NCBI GenBank assembly: GCA_902773035.1
Contig: CACYDB010000081.1
Span: 1 to 10,007, forward strand
Length of the DNA stretch: 10,007 nucleotides
Origin: an uncultured Ruminococcus sp.
Lineage (GTDB): Bacteria; Bacillota; Clostridia; Oscillospirales; Acutalibacteraceae
Direction: 5' to 3'
Made by a program: the position numbers and the translations under genes. The notes beneath the pieces are model-generated. The model did no database searches. It saw only the letters and a list, made by a program, of their open reading frames with translations, and was not told the origin of the DNA. Below, in pieces: positions 6,000 through 10,007 of this stretch; the first letter of the stretch is position 1; every line of letters starts with the position of its first letter.

Positions 6000-6584
6000 A
6001 TGAAAAAGAAAAATACTGCCAGAGATAATGTCAATCTCTTTTTCTCGGCGTTTCTGATTATCGCGTATATTATCTGCGGATATTTCTTCGCGAGCTTCGC
6101 TAACGCTCTCGCCGGAGAGGTCGCCAAGAACGCCGTTATCGCGGCTATGCTCGCGATTTTCGGACTGCTCGTGTTCTACGCTACGCGCGTGGGCGAGGGC
6201 AAGACCATCAAGCGTTTCAGCATTGTGACGCTGATTGTGCTTGATTTGCCGACTCTGTACATCATTCTCGCGTTCATCATCGGAGCGCTTCCGTTCCACA
6301 AGGAGCTCACCGAAAACGCCGTAGTTGTTTATATGGCGGCTATAGCGTTCGGTTACGCGCTGCCCTATACCTTTATCAGCGGCTTTGAGACAGTTGTTGA
6401 GCAGGATAGCTTTGAAGGCGCTCTCGAGGGCGGAGTTGAGGCTGACGTGCTCGAGAATCTGCCTGAGGACGACGAGGAACAGACCTACGACGCCGATACC
6501 GAGGAGATCGTCGTTGAGGGTACGGCGATAATCGACGACGTTGAAAGCTATGTGGCTGAAAGAGAGATTACCGACGAGGAATAA
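6000..6584 (+). CDS. Four-helix membrane protein with acidic C-terminal tail
   Basis: 194 residues from the ATG at 6000, which has TGGAGG (5989-5994) five bases upstream. The frame is open back to a TTG at 5952 inside prmA, but that start has no ribosome binding site. Four hydrophobic segments are visible at about 12-35, 41-63, 73-98 and 105-127, connected by short loops; the loop between helices 2 and 3 is basic (RVGEGKTIKR), suggesting it is cytoplasmic. The C-terminal 65 residues are strongly acidic (LENLPEDDEEQTYDADTEE) and probably cytoplasmic and disordered. No transporter, enzyme or known-family motif is recognised. It lies 14 bases after prmA and ends the operon at a strong terminator. 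Its location gives no firm clue to function. Confidence 0.72.
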   Translation: MKKKNTARDNVNLFFSAFLIIAYIICGYFFASFANALAGEVAKNAVIAAMLAIFGLLVFYATRVGEGKTIKRFSIVTLIVLDLPTLYIILAFIIGALPFHKELTENAVVVYMAAIAFGYALPYTFISGFETVVEQDSFEGALEGGVEADVLENLPEDDEEQTYDADTEEIVVEGTAIIDDVESYVAEREITDEE

Positions 6585-6590
6585 TTTTCG

Positions 6591-6620
6591 GGGCTGTCGA
6601 GCGACAGCCCTTTATCTTTT
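6591..6620 (+). terminator. Intrinsic terminator of the prmA operon
   Basis: GGGCTGTCG (6591-6599) and CGACAGCCC (6602-6610) are perfect complements; the two innermost pairs probably open into the loop. TTTATCTTTT follows. The left arm is identical to that of the hairpin after valS. Confidence 0.9.
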
Positions 6621-6649
6621 GCTTACCGCCAAAATCTCTAAAATGACTA

Positions 6650-6678
6650 TTGACAAATTTTTCCCTCCGATTTAAAAT
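6650..6678 (+). promoter_or_regulatory. Sigma-A promoter of the mrp operon
   Basis: TTGACA (6650-6655), a 17-base spacer and TAAAAT (6673-6678), one mismatch from consensus. Predicted start is about 6685, a leader of roughly 27 bases before the GTG start at 6712. Confidence 0.83.
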
Positions 6679-6711
6679 TATAGTAGTTTACTATGGCAAG
6701 GAGGGTTAACC

Positions 6712-7428
6712 GTGCCTGATAATAAAAATGATAAAGGCTACGACCTTGACTATTTCAAGGACGATTACGGCGATAATTATAACTCCCGCGACAAAAACAG
6801 CGAGGATTACTACGACGATATCGCCCCGCGCTCCGGCAGACAGCGCAGAAGTCTGCCTCCCGATGACAGACGTACCAGACGCTCGAGACGCGCTGTAAAC
6901 GACAAATACGACTACGACGTTTTCAGTGATGATGAAGATTTCAACGGAAACGCCTACAGAAACCGACAGAATGAGAATAAAAAATCCGCTATAATAGCAG
7001 CGGTGGTTATCGTTGTTATTCTTTCTGTTATTATCGTTACTGCGGTGTCGCTGAGAGGCTGTATCTGCGCGCCGTCAACTCAGAACGCCACCGAGACTAC
7101 CGAGGAAGAGTACGATTATGAGGATGACGAGTGGTACGACGAGGACGTAACAACGACGGCTCCGACTACAACCAAGGCTACCGAGGCTACAAACGCCTAC
7201 GAATACGTCGCTCCCGAGACCGAGGAGCAGCAGTATGAGGAGGAAACCGAGCCTCAGCAGGAGGAGGAATACAACTCCTCAAGCGATCAGTCGAACAACA
7301 GCTCCTCCGCAAGCTCATATTCGAGCTCAAAGGCAAGGAAAAAGGCTACCGAGGGTCCTCCCGATATTCCCGAGCAGGATAATCAGGGCGACGAACGCAA
7401 CCAGGATTATACGGTTGAAATAGGATAA
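6712..7428 (+). CDS. Single-pass membrane protein, low-complexity acidic
   Basis: 238 residues starting at GTG 6712, fixed by AAGGAGGG (6698-6705) six bases upstream. The N-terminal 90 residues are cytoplasmic by inference, hydrophilic and rich in Asp, Tyr and Arg (NDKYDYDVFSDDEDF; RQRRSLPPDDRRTRRSRR). One membrane segment runs from about 92 to 113, followed by RGCICAP. The outside part is low-complexity: acidic (EEEYDYEDDEWYDED), then Thr/Ala (TTTAPTTTKATEATN), Glu/Gln and finally Ser-rich stretches. No folded domain or known motif is visible, so it may be a spacer or wall-spanning protein. It is first in an operon, 18 bases before the zinc-ribbon gene, whose product has the same plan of charged cytoplasmic part, one helix and Thr-rich exterior. 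Function unknown. Confidence 0.7.
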   Translation: MPDNKNDKGYDLDYFKDDYGDNYNSRDKNSEDYYDDIAPRSGRQRRSLPPDDRRTRRSRRAVNDKYDYDVFSDDEDFNGNAYRNRQNENKKSAIIAAVVIVVILSVIIVTAVSLRGCICAPSTQNATETTEEEYDYEDDEWYDEDVTTTAPTTTKATEATNAYEYVAPETEEQQYEEETEPQQEEEYNSSSDQSNNSSSASSYSSSKARKKATEGPPDIPEQDNQGDERNQDYTVEIG

Positions 7429-7446
7429 AAGAAAGGTTATGAAATT

Positions 7447-8727
7447 ATGATCGAAAAAAGACGCTGTCCCAATTGCGGCGCATATCTGACAGAAAACGAC
7501 GCGGAGTGTTATGTTTGCGGAGAAATCATCGGCGCGCCTAACGTTAAGCCGAGGGAAACCGCTCCCAATCAGAAAACCTACGCTCCCGTGTACTACGAGC
7601 CCGAGGCTGACGAGGATTTTGTAACTCCCGTTGACCACGATAACGCGGGCGATACTCCCTTTGAGGAGAGAGTTCCGTATAACGACGATGAAATCGTTAC
7701 GGGTAACGAGAAAAACGAGGGCTACAACGATAAGTATAAGGAATTGACCGATTTCGACCCCTACGCCGATTACGACGAGGAGGACGACGGTAAAAAGAAG
7801 AAGTCGAAAAAGCCTCTTGTTATCATCGCGATAATTGTCGCGGTTCTCGGTATAGGCGCGATCGCGGTCGCGGTACTGTTCGCCAACGGCTTCTTTGAAA
7901 AGAAGGCAGCGGAGGACTACACTATCTACTTTGACAAGCCGAGCGTTAACCTGATTCTCAGGGACGGCGACGGCAAGGGCTACAACTGGGGCGCCGACGT
8001 CAAGGTTAAATATACCGTTAAGAGTAAGGAGGAGAGCGCCGACTGCTCGACCTACAACGAGTATGAGAATATGTGGAAGTGCAAGGTTCCCGTGAACGCG
8101 AAGGACATCTGCTTCTACCAGAGCTCAGGCGGCGAGCTTCGCACCGACGTTATCGGCGAGGTTGAGGATCAGCACGTTTACTACGTTACCGATATTATGC
8201 TCAGCGCCGACGGAGCGCTTCCCGTGGCTCACTGTCATATCGACGAGTTTGACAACTTCGGCGTAAACGCCGTTCAGCCTACGACTACCGCCGAGGAGGA
8301 AACCAAGGCTACTAAGGCTACCAAGGCTACCGAGAAAACGACTGACACAACTGCCGAGAGCTCGACCGCTACCGAGGAAACTACTACAGCTCCCGAGGGC
8401 AAGGGCTACGAGGTAACTCTCCCTGAAAAATGGGCGAAGAATACAAAGGCAGTTGAAAAGGATAACTGCGTTACATACTACGAGAAGTACAACTACAAGT
8501 ATTACGACAGCGGTATGCTGCTTTCGATTTATGTTTTTGATAAGGGCGACAACTCCTACGGCGACTTAAACGTCAAGAAGGTTCTCACAGCCTCCGACGG
8601 CCGCAAGGTTGTTATCGTTACTCCGACAGACGTTCAGTTTGACGACAGCGACGAGAAGGCGGCTAAGAGATACATCGCTCTGGAGGATATGACAGACGAG
8701 ATCATCTCCTCGATTACCGTTAAATAA
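7447..8727 (+). CDS. Zinc-ribbon single-pass protein with two extracytoplasmic modules
   Basis: 426 residues; the ATG at 7447 has GAAAGG ten bases upstream. Residues 7-24 form a zinc ribbon, CPNC-x10-CYVC, at the very N-terminus, as in many Firmicutes membrane proteins of unknown role. An acidic cytoplasmic stretch ends in KKKKSKK, then one membrane helix (about 123-147). The outside part has a beta-rich module (about 158-275; NMWKCKVPVNAKDICFYQ) that loosely resembles starch-binding-like beta-sandwiches. A Thr/Lys/Glu linker (about 278-318) contains KATKATKAT, and a C-terminal module (about 319-426; VTLPEKWAKN, MLLSIYVFDKGDNSYGDL, VIVTPTDVQFD) is of a kind I associate with uncharacterised clostridial surface proteins. 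Known zinc-ribbon proteins of this form often sense or bind, but no catalytic motif is present. It lies 16 bases before mrp. Function unknown. Confidence 0.75.
   Translation: MIEKRRCPNCGAYLTENDAECYVCGEIIGAPNVKPRETAPNQKTYAPVYYEPEADEDFVTPVDHDNAGDTPFEERVPYNDDEIVTGNEKNEGYNDKYKELTDFDPYADYDEEDDGKKKKSKKPLVIIAIIVAVLGIGAIAVAVLFANGFFEKKAAEDYTIYFDKPSVNLILRDGDGKGYNWGADVKVKYTVKSKEESADCSTYNEYENMWKCKVPVNAKDICFYQSSGGELRTDVIGEVEDQHVYYVTDIMLSADGALPVAHCHIDEFDNFGVNAVQPTTTAEEETKATKATKATEKTTDTTAESSTATEETTTAPEGKGYEVTLPEKWAKNTKAVEKDNCVTYYEKYNYKYYDSGMLLSIYVFDKGDNSYGDLNVKKVLTASDGRKVVIVTPTDVQFDDSDEKAAKRYIALEDMTDEIISSITVK
8305..8331 (+). repeat. Three tandem 9-base repeats
   Basis: AAGGCTACT, AAGGCTACC, AAGGCTACC in direct succession code for Lys-Ala-Thr three times in the linker of the zinc-ribbon protein. 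One copy of AAGGCTACC with a GAGGCTACA neighbour occurs at 7174-7191 in the linker of the gene before it. Copy number could vary by slippage. Confidence 0.7.
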
Positions 8728-8743
8728 GAAAGGATGACTATAG

Positions 8744-9574
8744 ATGGGTTGCGACCACGATTGTTCAAGCTGCGGTGAGAACTGCTCAAGCAGGACCGCG
8801 CCGCAGGATTTACGCGCCGAGCTTCATCAGTTCAGCTCGGTCAAAAAGGTTATCGGCGTTATCTCAGGCAAGGGCGGCGTAGGCAAGAGCCTCGTCACCT
8901 CGACTATGGCGGTAACGCTCAACCGCAGAGGCTACAAAACCGCGATTCTCGACGCGGATATTACGGGACCGTCTATCCCCAAGGCGTTCAATATTCATGA
9001 ACGCGCCAAGGGCAACGACGACGGTATTTTCCCCGCGACGAGTGAGACAGGCATTGATATTATGTCAATCAACCTTCTGCTCGAGAATGAGACCGATCCT
9101 GTTATCTGGCGCGGGGCGCTGATTTCGGGAACGGTAAAGCAGTTCTGGACTGACGTTATCTGGGCAAACGAGGACTTTATGTTCGTTGATATGCCGCCGG
9201 GAACGGGCGACGTAGCGCTGACGGTGTTCCAGAGTATTCCCGTTGACGGAATCATCATCGTCACCTCTCCGCAGGATCTCGTTTCGATGATCGTTGAAAA
9301 AGCGGTCAAGATGGCAAAGATGATGAATGTCCCGATTTTGGGCGTGGTTGAGAATATGAGCTATTTTCAGTGCGGAGAGTGCGGAAAGAAGCATTATATC
9401 TACGGCGACAGCAAGATCGATGAGGTCGCCGAGAGATTCGGCACCCGTGTGCTCGCCAAGCTTCCGATCGACCCCGACCTCGCGAGAAGCGTGGACAACG
9501 GTACGGTCGAGAACTTTGAGGGCGATTATATGAGCGACGCGGCTGATATAATCATCAAAGAGCTTAACGAATAG
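8744..9574 (+). CDS. mrp: Mrp/Nbp35-type Fe-S cluster carrier ATPase
   Basis: 276 residues; the ATG at 8744 has AAAGGA about ten bases upstream. Mrp/ApbC proteins are cytoplasmic dimeric P-loop ATPases that bind and hand on iron-sulfur clusters. Visible features are four N-terminal cysteines (Cys3, 7, 10 and 14 in CDHDCSSCGENC), as in Nbp35; the deviant Walker A loop SGKGGVGKS (41-49); DADITGPSIPK (70-80); DMPPGTGDV (149-157), the switch II/Walker B region; and the CxxC pair CGEC (Cys210, Cys213) that bridges the cluster at the dimer interface, followed by GKKH. The N-terminal DUF59/MIP18 domain of many bacterial Mrps is absent, giving the short clostridial form. It is the last gene of a three-gene operon. 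Its link to the two membrane proteins upstream is unexplained and may be only co-transcription. Confidence 0.94.
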   Translation: MGCDHDCSSCGENCSSRTAPQDLRAELHQFSSVKKVIGVISGKGGVGKSLVTSTMAVTLNRRGYKTAILDADITGPSIPKAFNIHERAKGNDDGIFPATSETGIDIMSINLLLENETDPVIWRGALISGTVKQFWTDVIWANEDFMFVDMPPGTGDVALTVFQSIPVDGIIIVTSPQDLVSMIVEKAVKMAKMMNVPILGVVENMSYFQCGECGKKHYIYGDSKIDEVAERFGTRVLAKLPIDPDLARSVDNGTVENFEGDYMSDAADIIIKELNE

Positions 9575-9581
9575 TTTTTGC

Positions 9582-9608
9582 AGGCAGCGTTTTCGGACGC
9601 TGCCTTTT
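9582..9608 (+). terminator. Intrinsic terminator of the mrp operon
   Basis: AGGCAGCGT (9582-9590) and ACGCTGCCT (9597-9605) form nine perfect pairs around TTTCGG, with a short T-tract (9605-9608). Confidence 0.9.
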
Positions 9609-9649
9609 GCTGTATTATAAATAATTTTTAATTTTATGTCACAAAATCG

Positions 9650-9670
9650 CCTTTTAAAAGGTTATATATA
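9650..9670 (+). promoter_or_regulatory. 12-bp palindrome overlapping possible promoter
   Basis: CCTTTTAAAAGG (9650-9661) is a perfect palindrome, followed by a TATATA -10-like element (9665-9670). No good -35 lies 17 bases upstream, so the promoter is uncertain. The palindrome would sit in the spacer, where a bound repressor could block polymerase. Confidence 0.35.
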
Positions 9671-9697
9671 TAGAAAGACTTTTAAGGAGGTTTTACT

Positions 9698-10007
9698 ATG
9701 AAAAGATTTTTATCACTTGTTTTGTCACTTGTTTTAACATTTGCTCTTTTGACGGAATTAACGGGCAATGCGGCAGCAAAGCTTGAATTAAAAACGGAGA
9801 ATAAAGAATCCGGAATTAAGCTGAGCTGGAATAATTATAAGTCATTTAAAAAATGCAAAATCTTACGTAAAACGGCGGGAAAGAAAAAATATAAGACTCT
9901 TAAAACGCTAAGCAAAAAGTGTTCTTTTATTGACAAAACCGCAAAATACGGTAAACAGTATTATTACAAGATTAAGTATGGGAAAGCAACATCTGCTGCA
10001 AAAAAAG
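9698..10007 (+). CDS. Secreted fibronectin-III-like protein (5' part)
   Basis: Open at the right edge: 103 complete codons are visible and no stop is reached. The ATG at 9698 has a strong AAGGAGG (9684-9690) seven bases upstream. Residues 1-27 are a signal peptide (MKRFLSLVLSLVLTFALL core, likely cut after GNAAA). Next comes a module with the pattern of a bacterial fibronectin type III domain: SGIKLSWNNY (about 38-47), KCKILRKTAGKKKYKTLKTL, then CSFIDKTAKYGKQYYYKIKYG ahead of the edge. Such domains act as spacers or binding units in secreted clostridial enzymes and adhesins; the functional part would be downstream. The gene is visibly more AT-rich than its neighbours, with many TTA, AAA and ATT codons, which may mean more recent arrival or simply a lysine-rich product. 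Confidence 0.8.
   Translation, partial: MKRFLSLVLSLVLTFALLTELTGNAAAKLELKTENKESGIKLSWNNYKSFKKCKILRKTAGKKKYKTLKTLSKKCSFIDKTAKYGKQYYYKIKYGKATSAAKK

Noticed and set aside
8305..8331. Tandem repeats as a CRISPR or mobile-element trace
   Set aside because: Three 9-base repeats in frame code a Lys-Ala-Thr linker; there are no spacers and no terminal repeats.

Overview
The window looks like a chromosomal segment of a gut-type Clostridia bacterium, most likely a Ruminococcus-like member of the Oscillospiraceae. The evidence is strong AGGAG-type ribosome binding sites, consensus sigma-A promoters, U-tracted intrinsic terminators, many secreted or anchored proteins with Ser/Gly- or Thr/Glu-rich linkers, and a G5/3D-domain wall protein typical of Firmicutes. 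The taxonomic call is inference. All genes lie on the + strand. I see no mobile element, CRISPR array, tRNA or rRNA.

Layout. (1) 1-802: the 3' end of valyl-tRNA synthetase, a weak hairpin, and a small nucleoside 2-deoxyribosyltransferase-family protein. (2) 803-1363: a 560-base gene-free stretch with two tandem terminators, an array of TGTWAH hexamers resembling a WalR/PhoP operator, a 7-bp inverted repeat, a perfect TTGACA-17-TATAAT promoter, and a leader that starts at the predicted +1, folds on itself and carries an exact complement of the downstream ribosome binding site. (3) 1364-2407: a secreted or anchored G5/3D-domain protein, probably a peptidoglycan lytic enzyme, with its own terminator. 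(4) 2551-3732: an exported protein with a possible starch-binding-like module, a Ser/Gly linker and a C-terminal membrane anchor. (5) 3743-6620: a three-gene operon of a secreted propeller-like protein, prmA (ribosomal protein L11 methyltransferase) and a four-helix membrane protein with an acidic tail. (6) 6650-9605: a second three-gene operon of two single-pass membrane proteins with low-complexity extracytoplasmic parts (one with an N-terminal zinc ribbon) and an Mrp/Nbp35-type Fe-S cluster carrier ATPase. (7) From about 9605 the DNA becomes AT-rich and holds the start of a secreted fibronectin-III-like protein that runs off the window.

The window mixes housekeeping enzymes with envelope proteins. 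The most notable part is the control region of the 3D-domain protein, where three layers can be read from sequence: WalR-like boxes, a palindrome beside a consensus promoter, and a leader that could switch translation by sequestering the ribosome binding site. No wholly new multi-gene system is evident. The leader, and the association of two uncharacterised single-pass proteins with mrp, are the best leads.
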